This document shows positions 8,938 through 17,723 of a DNA stretch of 64,000 nt, one piece after another. A program made the position numbers and the translations under genes. Source of the stretch: Corynebacterium frankenforstense DSM 45800 (lineage in GTDB: Bacteria > Actinomycetota > Actinomycetes > Mycobacteriales > Mycobacteriaceae). The stretch is from positions 1,984,001 through 2,048,000 of the forward strand of contig NZ_CP009247.1 in NCBI RefSeq assembly GCF_001941485.1, in the 5' to 3' direction. The notes under the pieces are model-generated. The model had not been told where the DNA came from. It did not search any database and was given only the letters and a program-made list of their open reading frames with translations. Numbering within the stretch: position 1 is the first letter of the stretch; each line of letters begins with the position of its first letter.

Positions 8938-10296
8938 GTGGTCGTCCTCGCGCTCGACCTCGGCACCTCCGGGGCGAAGGCCGCGCTCGTCGACGGCCGC
9001 GTGCTCACCGCCGCCCGGCACCCCTACCCCACCGACACGGCTCCCGACGGGCGCAGCGAGCAGGACCCGGACGACTGGCTCGCCGCCGCCCGCGCGGCGG
9101 TCACCGAGGTGCTCGCCGCCGGGCCGGCGCCTGAGCGCATGGCGCTGACCGGCCAGATGCAGGACGTCATCTGCCTCGACGCCGCCGGCCGGCCGCTGGG
9201 CCCCGCCGTCCTCTACGACGACACCCGCGCCGAGCCGCAGGCCCGCGCCCTCGCCGCCGAGCTGCCCGACTGGGCCGCCGTGACCGGCAACGAGCAGAAC
9301 GCGACCAGCTCCGCGGCCGTCCTGCGCCGCCTGCGCGAGACCGGCGATCCGCGCGCCGCGGCGGCCACCGTCCTCTTCTCCCCCGCCGGATACCTGGCCC
9401 ACGAGCTGGGCTGCCCGGCAGCGGTCGACTCCACCACCGCCTCGACGACGGGGCTGATGGACCTCGACGCCCGCGCCTGGTCACCGGCGGTCTGCGCGGC
9501 CGCCGGCGTCGACCCCGCCACCCTCCCGGCCATCGCCGACGGCCCCCTCGGCACCACCGCGGCCGAGCTCCTGGGCCTGCCCGCCGGCCTCCCCGTCGAC
9601 CTCGCCCCCGGCGACGCGGCCGCCACCACCGCCGGGGTGGTCGGACTCACGCCGGGCGACGACTACGTCTACCTGGGCACCAGCGGGTGGCACGCGCGCG
9701 TCGTCAAGCGACAGACCACGCAACCCGGGCTCGTGCACCGCCTGGCCGCCGGCGACGCCGAGCTGCGCATCGCCGCGCTCACCAGCGCGGGCGCAACCGC
9801 CGCCTGGGCGCGCCGCGCCTTCCTCGCCGACGCCACGCCGGAGGACGCCGACCGGCTGCTGACCGGGCGCCCGCGCGGGTTCACCGGGGTGCTCGCGCTG
9901 CCCAGCCTGCACGGCGAGCGCTTCCCCGTGCGCGACGCCGGGCTCGGCGCCGCGCTGGTCGGCGTGCACGAGGACCACGGGCCCGCCGAGCTCTACGCCG
10001 CCGTGCTCGAGGGCGTGGCCCTCGCCCTGTCGCACTCCGGCCTGGACTCCGACGCCGTGCTGCCGGTCACCGGCGGCGGCTCGCACTCGCGGCCCTGGCT
10101 GGAGATCCTCGCCGACGTCACCGGCCGCCCCGTGCGCGCCGTCAGCGGTACCGACGCCGCGCTGCTCGGCGCCGCCGGCTGCACCGCCGCGGCCGAGGGC
10201 GAGGTCATCGCGCCCGACCCGGCCGCCGTGGCCTCCTACCGCGGGGTGCGCGCCCGCCACCGTCACCTCTACGACGTCCTCGGCGAACTCGGCTGA
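8938..10296 (+). CDS. xylB: Xylulokinase (FGGY family)
   Basis: 452 residues. It phosphorylates D-xylulose for the pentose phosphate pathway. The N-terminal phosphate motif VLALDLGTSGAKAALVDG, the ALTGQMQDVICLD segment and the C-terminal TGGGSHSRPWLEILADV adenosine motif are typical. The start is GTG 8938, five bases after panC, so expression is tied to pantothenate synthesis. No xylose isomerase or xylose transporter gene is nearby. Another pentulose is possible, but XylB fits best from the panBC linkage. Confidence 0.9.
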   Translation: MVVLALDLGTSGAKAALVDGRVLTAARHPYPTDTAPDGRSEQDPDDWLAAARAAVTEVLAAGPAPERMALTGQMQDVICLDAAGRPLGPAVLYDDTRAEPQARALAAELPDWAAVTGNEQNATSSAAVLRRLRETGDPRAAAATVLFSPAGYLAHELGCPAAVDSTTASTTGLMDLDARAWSPAVCAAAGVDPATLPAIADGPLGTTAAELLGLPAGLPVDLAPGDAAATTAGVVGLTPGDDYVYLGTSGWHARVVKRQTTQPGLVHRLAAGDAELRIAALTSAGATAAWARRAFLADATPEDADRLLTGRPRGFTGVLALPSLHGERFPVRDAGLGAALVGVHEDHGPAELYAAVLEGVALALSHSGLDSDAVLPVTGGGSHSRPWLEILADVTGRPVRAVSGTDAALLGAAGCTAAAEGEVIAPDPAAVASYRGVRARHRHLYDVLGELG

Positions 10297-10384
10297 CAGC
10301 GCGCCGGCCGCGCGCGTGCCATATCGTGGTGGGGTAATCGCCCGCGCGCCGCGGGTGACCCCGAAACGGAAAGGTGGTCGCACC

Positions 10385-11335
10385 GTGGCCGGCGGACTCG
10401 CAGCCCTCCTCGACGACATCTCCGTCATCGCGCGCAACGCCGCGGCCCAGGCCGACGACGTCGCTGCGGCGGCGGGCAAGACCAGTTCCCGCGCGGCGGC
10501 CGTCGTCGTCGACGACGCCGCGGTGACCCCGGGCTACCTCCAGGGCGCCTCCCCGGCGCGCGAGCTGCCGATGATCTGGCGGATCACCAAGGGCTCCCTG
10601 GTCAACAAGATCGTCATCATCCTGCCCATCGCCCTGCTGCTCAGCTGGATCGCGCCCTGGGCGCTCACCCCGATCCTCATGTGCGGCGGCACCTACCTCG
10701 CCTTCGAGGGCGCGGAGAAGATCTGGGAGTACCTGCTGGGCAAGGGCCACGGCGGGGCCAGCCACCACGACGAGGGCGGCCGCAGCGAGGACGAGGTGGT
10801 CAAGGCCGCCATCCGCACCGACCTGATCCTCTCCGCGGAGATCATGGTCATCTCGCTCAACGAGGTCGCCGACGAGCCGCTGTGGATGCGCGCGGCCGTC
10901 CTCGTCGTCGTCGCGCTGCTGGTCACCTGCGGCGTCTACGGCGTGGTCGCGCTGCTGGTCAAGATGGACGACGTCGGCGCGCACCTCGACCGCGGGTCCG
11001 ACGGCGCGCTCGCCGCGCTCGGCCGCGGCATGGTCCACGCGATGCCGCGGATCATGACGGTGCTCTCCGTGGTGGGCACCTTCGCGATGCTCTGGGTCGG
11101 CGGGCACATCCTCGTCGTCGGCGTGGCCGAGTTCGGCTGGCACGCCCCGCACGAGCTCGTCGCCCGTCTCTCCGGGCTCACCGACATCGGCGCGCTGAGC
11201 TGGCTGATCGACACCGCCTGCTCCGCGGTGGTCGGCTTCATCGTCGGCTCGGCGGTCGCCGGGATCGTCTGGGGCGTACAGCGCGCCCGCGGCCGCAGCC
11301 ACAGCCCCGGCGCGGAGTCGCAGACCCACGCCTGA
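10385..11335 (+). CDS. DUF808 family membrane protein
   Basis: 316 residues. The N-terminus MAGGLAALLDDISVIARNAA and the ILMCGGTYLAFEGAEKIWEYL segment are hallmarks of DUF808 (YedI-like), an uncharacterised inner-membrane family. About five to six hydrophobic segments follow (around residues 70-100, 165-195, 225-250 and 280-305). GTG 10385 is preceded by AAAGGTGG; longer starts lack this. It is a separate unit between xylB and rbsK. The function is unknown. Confidence 0.88.
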   Translation: MAGGLAALLDDISVIARNAAAQADDVAAAAGKTSSRAAAVVVDDAAVTPGYLQGASPARELPMIWRITKGSLVNKIVIILPIALLLSWIAPWALTPILMCGGTYLAFEGAEKIWEYLLGKGHGGASHHDEGGRSEDEVVKAAIRTDLILSAEIMVISLNEVADEPLWMRAAVLVVVALLVTCGVYGVVALLVKMDDVGAHLDRGSDGALAALGRGMVHAMPRIMTVLSVVGTFAMLWVGGHILVVGVAEFGWHAPHELVARLSGLTDIGALSWLIDTACSAVVGFIVGSAVAGIVWGVQRARGRSHSPGAESQTHA

Positions 11336-11389
11336 GGCCCGGCGACGACGCTAGGCTGGACCGCAACGGACCCCCACGAAGGAGCACCC

Positions 11390-12301
11390 ATGAGCAAGAT
11401 CGTCGTCGTCGGTTCGATCAACGCGGACCTCAACACCCGCGTCGCCCGCCACCCGCAGCCCGGCGAGACGCTGATGGCCACCGGCGGCGGGATCACCGCC
11501 GGCGGCAAGGGCGCCAACCAGGCCGTCGCCGCCGCCCGCCTCGGCGCGGAGGTGGCGATGGTCGGCGCCGTGGGCCGCGACGCCTACGCCGCGCCGGCCA
11601 CCGAGCTGCTCCGCGACGCCGGGGTGGACCTGGCCGCCGTCGCCGAGACCGACGAGACGACCGGCCTGGCCGTCATCACCGTCGACGCCGCCGGCGAGAA
11701 CACCATCCTCGTCGTCGCCGGCGCGAACGGCACCGTCGACGCCGCCGCGGTGGAAAAGGCCCGCGACCTGATCGCCGGTGCCGAGGTGGTGCTGCTGCAG
11801 GGCGAGATCCCCGCCGAGGGCTTCGCCGCGGCCGTCGCGATCGCCCGGGAGGCGGGCGTGCGCGTGGTGGTCAACCTGGCGCCGGTCATCGAGGTCGACC
11901 GCGACGCGCTGCTGGCCGCCGACCCGCTGATGGCCAACGAGCACGAGGCCGGCCTCATCCTCGACCAGCTCGGCGCGGGCATCGACTCCGAGGACCCCGG
12001 GCGCCTGGCCGCCGCGCTGCTCGAGGTGGGCTTCCCCTCGGTGCTGCTCACGCTCGGCGCGGCCGGCGCGATGGTCGCCGACGCCGAGGGCACCACGGCG
12101 ATCCCCACGCCGAGGATCGAGGCGGTGGACACCGTCGGAGCGGGTGACGCCTTCGCGGGCGCCTACGTCGCCCGCCTGGTGGCCGGCGACACGATTCGCG
12201 ACGCCGCGCGCTACGCGGCCCGGGTGGGCGCCTTCGCCGCCACCGGGCGCGGCGCACAGGCCTCCTACCCGCGCGTCGGCGACGCCCTGCCGGAGGTCTA
12301 G
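11390..12301 (+). CDS. rbsK: Ribokinase
   Basis: 303 residues, PfkB family. ATP-dependent phosphorylation of D-ribose to ribose-5-phosphate. Signatures are VVVGSINADLNTRV, GGGITAGGKGANQAVAAARLGA, and near the end DTVGAGDAFAGAYVA, which carries the catalytic aspartate and anion hole. ATG 11390 has GAAGGAG nine bases upstream. No ribose transporter or LacI-type regulator is adjacent. Other PfkB sugar kinases are possible, but the N-terminal motif favours ribokinase. Confidence 0.92.
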   Translation: MSKIVVVGSINADLNTRVARHPQPGETLMATGGGITAGGKGANQAVAAARLGAEVAMVGAVGRDAYAAPATELLRDAGVDLAAVAETDETTGLAVITVDAAGENTILVVAGANGTVDAAAVEKARDLIAGAEVVLLQGEIPAEGFAAAVAIAREAGVRVVVNLAPVIEVDRDALLAADPLMANEHEAGLILDQLGAGIDSEDPGRLAAALLEVGFPSVLLTLGAAGAMVADAEGTTAIPTPRIEAVDTVGAGDAFAGAYVARLVAGDTIRDAARYAARVGAFAATGRGAQASYPRVGDALPEV

Positions 12302-12423
12302 GCCCCCGCGTCCCTGACCGGCGCGGTTATCGGGGCGGGGCGCCCGCTCGCTAGCATTTGTCGCGGACGACACACCCGGGTACGGGTGTCGGCCCACGCA
12401 CTGTCCCCGTCCCGAGGCCCTCC

Positions 12424-13662
12424 ATGACCGCTGCCACCCCCACCCGCACCCGGCGGATCGACGCCAGCTGGGCGATCTCCCTGTTCGGCACCGCCGTCGG
12501 CGCCGGCATCCTCTTCCTGCCGATCAACGCCGGCGCCTCCGGCGTGTGGCCGCTCATCATCGCGACCCTCCTGATCGGGCCGATGACCTACTTCTCGCAC
12601 CGCGCGCTCGCGCGCATGGTCTGCGTCTCCCCGCGCAAGGGCGAGGACATCACCGTCGTCGCCCGCGACTACTTCGGCACCACCGCCGGCTGGGTGGTCA
12701 CCGTCCTCTACTTCGCGGCGATCTACCCGATCGTGCTCATCTACGGGGTGAGCATCACCAACACCGTCGACAGCCTGATCGTCAACCAGCTCGGCGGCCC
12801 GCAGATCAACCGCGTGCTGCTCTCCGGCCTGCTCGTCGGCTCGATGACCCTGGTGATGGTCTTCGGCCAGAAGCTCATGCTCGCCGTGACCCAGGTGCTG
12901 GTCTACCCGCTGATCTTCCTGCTCGGCGCGATCTCGCTGTACCTTGTGCCCTCCTGGAACCTCGAGGGCTTCTTCGGTGCACCCTCGCCCGGGGTGTGGG
13001 CCACCGTCGGCGCGGTCTGGCTGGTCATCCCGGTGCTGGTCTTCTCCTTCAACCACTCCCCGGCGATCTCCCAGTTCTCGCTGGCCATGCAGCGCACCCA
13101 CGGCGACAACGCCGCCCGGCGCGCCAGCGTCGTGCTGGCCGCCACCGCGACGCTGCTGACCGTCTTCACGATGTTCTTCGTGTGGTCCTGCTCGCTGGCG
13201 CTCGGCGCCGACGGGCTGGCCGACGCCCGCGAGGCGAACCTGCCGGTGCTCTCGCACCTGGCCAACGTCTTCGACAACCCCGTGCTGACCTACCTGGCGC
13301 CGGTCATCGCGATCGCCGCGATCGTCTCCTCGTACTTCGGCCACGTGCTCGGCGCGAGCGAGGGCGCGGCGAGCATCGTGCGCGGCGTCCTCAACCGTCC
13401 CCTCCCCGAGCGCGGCCTGCAGCTGGGCGTCTACGCCTTCATCTTCCTGACCACGTGGCTGGCGGCGGTGCTCAACCCGGGCGTGCTCGACCTGATTGAG
13501 ACGCTCTCCGGGCCCGTCATCGCCGCGCTGCTCTACCTGATGCCGATGTACGCGATCCGCAGGGTGCCCGCGCTGGCGCCCTACCGCAGGCACGCCTCCA
13601 ACGTCTTCGTCGTGGTGGCGGGCCTGGTGGCCATCAGCGCGGTCATCTACGCGATGTTCTAG
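12424..13662 (+). CDS. Serine/threonine-type amino acid permease (SdaC/HAAAP family)
   Basis: 412 residues with about 11 membrane segments. The start ISLFGTAVGAGILFLPINAGASG is the conserved first helix of hydroxy/aromatic amino acid permeases. VFSFNHSPAISQFS and SYFGHVLGASEGAASIV match SdaC-like proton-coupled serine transporters. ATG 12424 has only a weak GAGG upstream. Its TAG stop is shared tail to tail with the next leftward gene through CTAG at 13659-13662. The substrate is inferred from the family. Confidence 0.87.
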   Translation: MTAATPTRTRRIDASWAISLFGTAVGAGILFLPINAGASGVWPLIIATLLIGPMTYFSHRALARMVCVSPRKGEDITVVARDYFGTTAGWVVTVLYFAAIYPIVLIYGVSITNTVDSLIVNQLGGPQINRVLLSGLLVGSMTLVMVFGQKLMLAVTQVLVYPLIFLLGAISLYLVPSWNLEGFFGAPSPGVWATVGAVWLVIPVLVFSFNHSPAISQFSLAMQRTHGDNAARRASVVLAATATLLTVFTMFFVWSCSLALGADGLADAREANLPVLSHLANVFDNPVLTYLAPVIAIAAIVSSYFGHVLGASEGAASIVRGVLNRPLPERGLQLGVYAFIFLTTWLAAVLNPGVLDLIETLSGPVIAALLYLMPMYAIRRVPALAPYRRHASNVFVVVAGLVAISAVIYAMF

Positions 13663-13970
13663 GCCGCCCCGCCCGCGTCCACGGCCTCCTGGACGAGACA
13701 CTCCACGATCGCGCGGAGCTTGACCTTGCCCACCCCACGGAACGTGGAGACCTCCACGACGGAGGCGTCGAGCGGGACCGGGAAGCCGGAGAGCCAGCGC
13801 AGCGCGACCGGGGATCCCGGTGCAACCGCCTCCGGCAGGTGCGCCGGGTCGAGCGCCGGGGAGAGCGAGGACAGCGGCCGGTCCGTGCACCGCGACAGCC
13901 ACAGCTCCGCCAGCTCCGGCACCGAGCCCGAGACCGGACCGTCGAAGCCCGGCCAGGCCAGTGTCGCCAC
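13659..13970 (-). CDS. Hypothetical protein with helix-hairpin-helix-like C-terminus
   Basis: 103 residues, not recognised. The C-terminal STFRGVGKVKLRAIVECLV resembles a helix-hairpin-helix (hydrophobic-x-GhGxxKxxAI) that can contact DNA, but the similarity is short. GTG 13970 is preceded by GAGAGG. It lies ten bases after the small gene at 13980-14132 and behind the BASS symporter, so the three may form one transcript. It overlaps the stop of the amino acid permease by four bases, tail to tail. Confidence 0.55.
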   Translation of the reverse strand: MATLAWPGFDGPVSGSVPELAELWLSRCTDRPLSSLSPALDPAHLPEAVAPGSPVALRWLSGFPVPLDASVVEVSTFRGVGKVKLRAIVECLVQEAVDAGGAA

Positions 13971-13979
13971 GGGCCTCTC

Positions 13980-14132
13980 TCAGCTTGCGTACCAGCGGGG
14001 CAGCTCGGCGAAGTCGAGCACGTGCTCCTCGGGCACCTCGAAGGTCTCCTCGAGTGCGTCCAGGTCCTCGTCGTGCGCGGAGTCCGGCTCGGGCCCGAGC
14101 CGGTGCGCACCGTGGTTCCGGTGGTGCTCCAT
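13980..14132 (-). CDS. Small acidic protein, unknown
   Basis: 50 residues, running from MEHHRNHGAH to LDFAELPRWYAS. The middle is strongly acidic and the tail aromatic. It starts 11 bases after the symporter stop and ends just before the next gene, so its position fits an operon member. GGAGG is present but only one base from the ATG, which is too close for an ideal ribosome site. There is no known family. Confidence 0.42.
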   Translation of the reverse strand: MEHHRNHGAHRLGPEPDSAHDEDLDALEETFEVPEEHVLDFAELPRWYAS

Positions 14133-14143
14133 GCCTCCGGATC

Positions 14144-15103
14144 TTAGGCGTCCGGCAGGGGGCGCCGCCGCATGAACGCCGCGTAGATCGCGCCGGTGAT
14201 GTTGTGCAGCACCGCCGCGACCGCGCCGGGCAGTGCGGCCTCGGGCGCGAAGAAGCGCGCGGACATGCCCGAGGCCAGGCCGGCCGACTGGGTGCCGATC
14301 TCGGTGGCCAGGGTGCGGTTGACCGTCTCCGGCAGGCGGAAGACCTTGCCGGTCAGGTAGCCCAGCAGGTAGCCCAGCGCGTTGTGGAGCAGCACGGCGC
14401 CGAAGACGCCGACGCCGATGCTGGCCAGCCGCTCCGCGTTCGCGCCGACGGTACCGAAGACGACGCCGCCGATGAAGACGATGGAGACCACCGGCAGGAC
14501 CGGCAGGATGCGGTCGACCAGGTCGCCGGCCACGGCGCGCACGATCAGGCCGCCGACGACGGGCGCGAGCACGGTCTCGACCAGGCTGAGCGCCATCGCG
14601 CCCGGGTCGACGTCGGTGCGGGTGCCCGAGAGCAGCAGCATCAGGATCGGGGTCATGACCGGCGAGACCAGCGTGGAGACACTGGTCATGGCCACGGAGA
14701 CCGCCACGTCGCCCTTCGCCAGGTAGGCGATGACGTTCGAGGAGGTGCCGCCGGGCACGGAGCCCAGCATCAGCAGGCCGACCGCGACACCCGGGTCGAG
14801 GCGCAGCGCCTTGGCCACCCCGACGGCCAGCAGCGGCATGATCGCGAACTGGGCGACCACGCCGATGAACACGGGCGCCGGGCGGGTGGCCACGACCTTG
14901 AAGTCGGGCAGCGTCAGCGTCAGGCCCATCGAGAACATGATCACGATCAGGAACGCGGTGATGTGGTCGGTCAGCGGAATGAAGGGGCCGGGGAAGAAGA
15001 AGGCGATGGCGGTACCGAGGAGGATGAAGATCGGGAAGCCGGTCACGACAATTCGTGCCGAGCGGTTGTCGGTCGCGCGGGTGTCCAGGTTCGTCTGGGT
15101 CAC
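14144..15103 (-). CDS. Bile acid:sodium symporter (BASS) family transporter
   Basis: 319 residues with about nine to ten membrane segments. The GSVPGGTSSNVIAYLAKGDVALSV-like stretch (here GGTSSNVIAYLAKGDVAVSV) and the later TEIGTQSAGLASGMSARFF segment hold the conserved sodium-site residues of the family. Bacterial members carry organic anions such as pantoate/pantothenate precursors or taurocholate, and nothing here fixes the substrate. ATG 15103 follows GAAGGAAGGCG. A perfect 13-bp inverted repeat lies 51 bases upstream and may be a regulator site. Confidence 0.88.
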   Translation of the reverse strand: MTQTNLDTRATDNRSARIVVTGFPIFILLGTAIAFFFPGPFIPLTDHITAFLIVIMFSMGLTLTLPDFKVVATRPAPVFIGVVAQFAIMPLLAVGVAKALRLDPGVAVGLLMLGSVPGGTSSNVIAYLAKGDVAVSVAMTSVSTLVSPVMTPILMLLLSGTRTDVDPGAMALSLVETVLAPVVGGLIVRAVAGDLVDRILPVLPVVSIVFIGGVVFGTVGANAERLASIGVGVFGAVLLHNALGYLLGYLTGKVFRLPETVNRTLATEIGTQSAGLASGMSARFFAPEAALPGAVAAVLHNITGAIYAAFMRRRPLPDA

Positions 15104-15153
15104 GGTATTCGCCTTCCTTCCGGCGTATCAGTCCATGGGATCCGTTTCCCACG

Positions 15154-15166
15154 GTGTGAATCACAC
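15154..15166. promoter_or_regulatory. Perfect inverted repeat upstream of the BASS symporter
   Basis: GTGTGA-A-TCACAC, flanked by G and T (15153-15167). It is symmetric around one base and lies 51 bases before the symporter start, in the divergent gap with the PTS genes. The arms resemble the TGTGA/TCACA half-sites of CRP/GlxR, but the spacing of one base does not fit GlxR, which uses six. Confidence 0.45.
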
Positions 15167-15296
15167 TAGCCTTCGACCCATGACGTGTCGAAGACCACCC
15201 CCATAGGGGATTCCTGGAGCATACATCCACTCATCTGATGTCTGCCATTGGGATACCCTCTGAAAGTCATTGGAATGCCTTTCGGAGACGGTTAAA

Positions 15297-16076
15297 ATGC
15301 CTTCCATGACCACACTTTCCGAACTCCTCGCGGACGAGTCGACGGCCCTCGACGCCCACGCGCGGGACTGGCGCGACGCCGTGCGGCAGGCCGGGGACCT
15401 CCTCGGCGCCGCCGGCGTCGCGGAGCCCGAGTACACCGACGCCATGATCGCCAGCCTCGAGGAACACGGCCCCTACATCGTGATCTCCCCCGGCTTCGCC
15501 TTCGCCCACGCCCGTCTCTCCGAGGCCGTCCACCGCACCGGCATCTCCTGGCTGCGCCTGGCCGAGCCCGTCGAGTTCGGCCACGCGAAGAACGACCCCG
15601 TCAGCCTCGTCGTGGCGCTCGCCGCCCGCGACGACAAGGCGCACACCACCGCCATGGCCCAGCTGGCGAAGTTGCTCGGAGATTCCCGACGCCGCGCGGC
15701 GCTCGACGCCGCGCGCACCCCCGCCGAGCTGCGCGAGGTGCTCGACGCCGCGGCAGGCGCGGCGTCGTCAAGCACGCAGGAGGGCACCACCCGCAACAAG
15801 ATCCTCACCGTCTGCGGCAACGGGCTGGGTACCTCGCTCTTCCTGAAGAACACCCTCGAGGAGGTGCTCGACCGCTGGGGCTGGGCGCCCTTCATCACCG
15901 TCGAGGCCACCGACACCATCTCCGCGAAGGGCAAGGCCAAGGAGGCCGACCTCGTGCTGACCTCCGGCGAGATCGCCCGCACCCTCGGCGACGTGGGCAT
16001 CCCCGTCCACGTCATCGGGGACTTCACCTCCACCACCGAGATCGACGCCGCGCTGCGCGAGCTCTACGACATCTAG
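15297..16076 (+). CDS. Ascorbate-type PTS fused EIIA-EIIB protein
   Basis: 259 residues. Residues 1-150 are a UlaC-like EIIA domain with the phosphorylatable H71 in GFAFAHARL. After a linker (GAASSSTQEG) residues 167-259 are a UlaB-like EIIB domain with C173 in TVCGNGLGTS. In E. coli these are separate proteins. Phosphate passes from HPr to H71, to C173, and to sugar entering through EIIC, encoded 15 bases downstream. ATG 15297 has GGAGA eight bases upstream. The linker DNA carries one exact copy of the 13-mer GCGGCGTCGTCAA. Confidence 0.92.
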   Translation: MPSMTTLSELLADESTALDAHARDWRDAVRQAGDLLGAAGVAEPEYTDAMIASLEEHGPYIVISPGFAFAHARLSEAVHRTGISWLRLAEPVEFGHAKNDPVSLVVALAARDDKAHTTAMAQLAKLLGDSRRRAALDAARTPAELREVLDAAAGAASSSTQEGTTRNKILTVCGNGLGTSLFLKNTLEEVLDRWGWAPFITVEATDTISAKGKAKEADLVLTSGEIARTLGDVGIPVHVIGDFTSTTEIDAALRELYDI

Positions 16077-16091
16077 GCAAGGAGCCTGCAC

Positions 16092-17675
16092 ATGGACTGG
16101 CTGATCGCCATCCCCCAATTCCTCGTCAACGAGATCCTCTCGGTGCCGGCGTTCCTCATCGGCATCATCACCGCCGTCGGCCTGGCGGCCATGCGCCGCT
16201 CCGTCGGCCAGGTCATCGGCGGGGCCATCAAGGCCACGCTCGGCTTCCTGCTCATCGGCGCCGGCGCCACGCTCGTCTCCGCCACCCTCGAGCCGCTCGG
16301 CGCGATGATCCAGGGCGCGCTCGGCGCCCAGGGCGTGGTGCCCACCAACGAGGCCATCGCCGGCATCGCCCAGCAGCAGTACGGTTCCCAGGTCGCCTGG
16401 GTGATGATCCTCGGCTTCGCCGTCTCCCTGCTGCTCGCCCGCTTCACCCCGCTCAGCTACGTCTTCCTGACCGGCCACCACGTGCTGTTCATGGCGACGA
16501 TGCTCGCGATCATCCTGATCACCGCCGGCTACGACGACTGGCTGGTCATCGCCCTCGGCGCCGTGCTGCTGGGCGTCCTGATGGTCGCCCTGCCCGCCAT
16601 CGCCCACCCGTGGACCCGCCGCATCACCGGCGACGACTCGGTGGCCATCGGCCACTTCGGCACCGCCGGCTACCTGCTCTCCGGCGCCGTGGGCAAGCTC
16701 GTCGGCGGCCGCGGGAAGCACGAGAGCCGCTCCACCGAGGAGCTCGAACTGCCCGACGGCCTGCGCTTCCTGCGCGACTCGATGGTCGCCACCGCGCTGT
16801 CGATGTCGCTGATGTACATCGTCCTGGCGTTCCTGTCCATGGCCCGCCAGGGCACCGAGGCCGCCTACGCCGCCTTCCCGGACGGCGCAAGTGGCCCGGG
16901 CAACTTCATCATGCAGTCCTTCACCGAGGGCCTGCAGTTCGGCGTGGCCGTCGCCGTGATCCTCTTCGGCGTGCGCACCATCCTCGGTGAGCTCGTGCCC
17001 GCCTTCCAGGGCATCGCCGCCAAGGTCGTGCCCGGCGCGATCCCGGCGCTCGACGCCCCGATCGTCTTCCCCTACGCGCAGAACGCCGTGCTCATCGGCT
17101 TCATCTTCTCCTTCCTCGGCGGCCTGGTCGGTCTCGCGGTGCTCTCGCTGTGGCTCAACCCGGTCTTCGGCGCCGCGCTGATCCTGCCCGGACTCGTGCC
17201 GCACTTCTTCACCGGCGGCGCGGCCGGCGTCTACGGCAACGCCACCGGCGGGCGCCGGGGCGCGGCCGCGGGCGCCTTCGCCAACGGCCTGCTGATCACC
17301 TTCCTGCCGGCCTTCCTGCTCGGCGTGCTCGGCGCCTTCGGCTCCGAGAACACGACCTTCGGCGACGCCGACTTCGGCTGGTTCGGCATCCTCGTCGGCT
17401 CCGCCGGCAACGTCGGCGGTGTGGCCGGCCTGCTGCTCATCGTGCTCGTCGGCGCGGCCGTCTTCGGCCTGGGCCTGTTCAGCCAGAGGAAGCTCGTCGA
17501 GGGGAACTGGGACCCGACGCCCTGGCGCGAGAAGCCGGGCTCGGCGGCGCCCACCGCTGCCGCCTCCTCGGATGCCTCCGACGCCGAGGGCACCGCCACC
17601 GGCACCTCCGCGAAGTACCCGAAGATCGCGCCGCCGGCCGGCGCGCCCACCCCGCCCCCGGCGCCGGTGGACTGA
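16092..17675 (+). CDS. ulaA: PTS ascorbate transporter subunit IIC (UlaA-like)
   Basis: 527 residues. It is the membrane channel of an ascorbate-family PTS, with about 11 helices. Family features are LLIGAGATLVSATLEPLG, FLTGHHVLFMATM, the NFIMQSFTEGLQFG and DAPIVFPYAQNAVLIGF loops, and FTGGAAGVYGNATGG. AAGGAG precedes ATG 16092. The C-terminus has a roughly 60-residue cytosolic tail rich in Pro, Ala, Ser and Thr that the E. coli protein lacks. No ula catabolic genes (lactonase, decarboxylase, epimerases) or UlaR follow, so the incoming sugar acid may be handled elsewhere or may differ from ascorbate. Confidence 0.92.
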   Translation: MDWLIAIPQFLVNEILSVPAFLIGIITAVGLAAMRRSVGQVIGGAIKATLGFLLIGAGATLVSATLEPLGAMIQGALGAQGVVPTNEAIAGIAQQQYGSQVAWVMILGFAVSLLLARFTPLSYVFLTGHHVLFMATMLAIILITAGYDDWLVIALGAVLLGVLMVALPAIAHPWTRRITGDDSVAIGHFGTAGYLLSGAVGKLVGGRGKHESRSTEELELPDGLRFLRDSMVATALSMSLMYIVLAFLSMARQGTEAAYAAFPDGASGPGNFIMQSFTEGLQFGVAVAVILFGVRTILGELVPAFQGIAAKVVPGAIPALDAPIVFPYAQNAVLIGFIFSFLGGLVGLAVLSLWLNPVFGAALILPGLVPHFFTGGAAGVYGNATGGRRGAAAGAFANGLLITFLPAFLLGVLGAFGSENTTFGDADFGWFGILVGSAGNVGGVAGLLLIVLVGAAVFGLGLFSQRKLVEGNWDPTPWREKPGSAAPTAAASSDASDAEGTATGTSAKYPKIAPPAGAPTPPPAPVD

Positions 17676-17710
17676 CCTGCCGCTCGGGCAGGCGGTCGAG
17701 CGGGGCCGGT

Positions 17711-17716
17711 TAGGCT
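17711..17716 (+). promoter_or_regulatory. -10 hexamer of the mutarotase gene, leaderless
   Basis: TAGGCT ends seven bases before ATG 17724, with no ribosome-binding site between them. Confidence 0.5.
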
Positions 17717-17723
17717 GGGTCGC

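Noticed and set aside
15154..15166. GlxR binding site
   Set aside because: Half-sites match TGTGA/TCACA but are one base apart instead of six.
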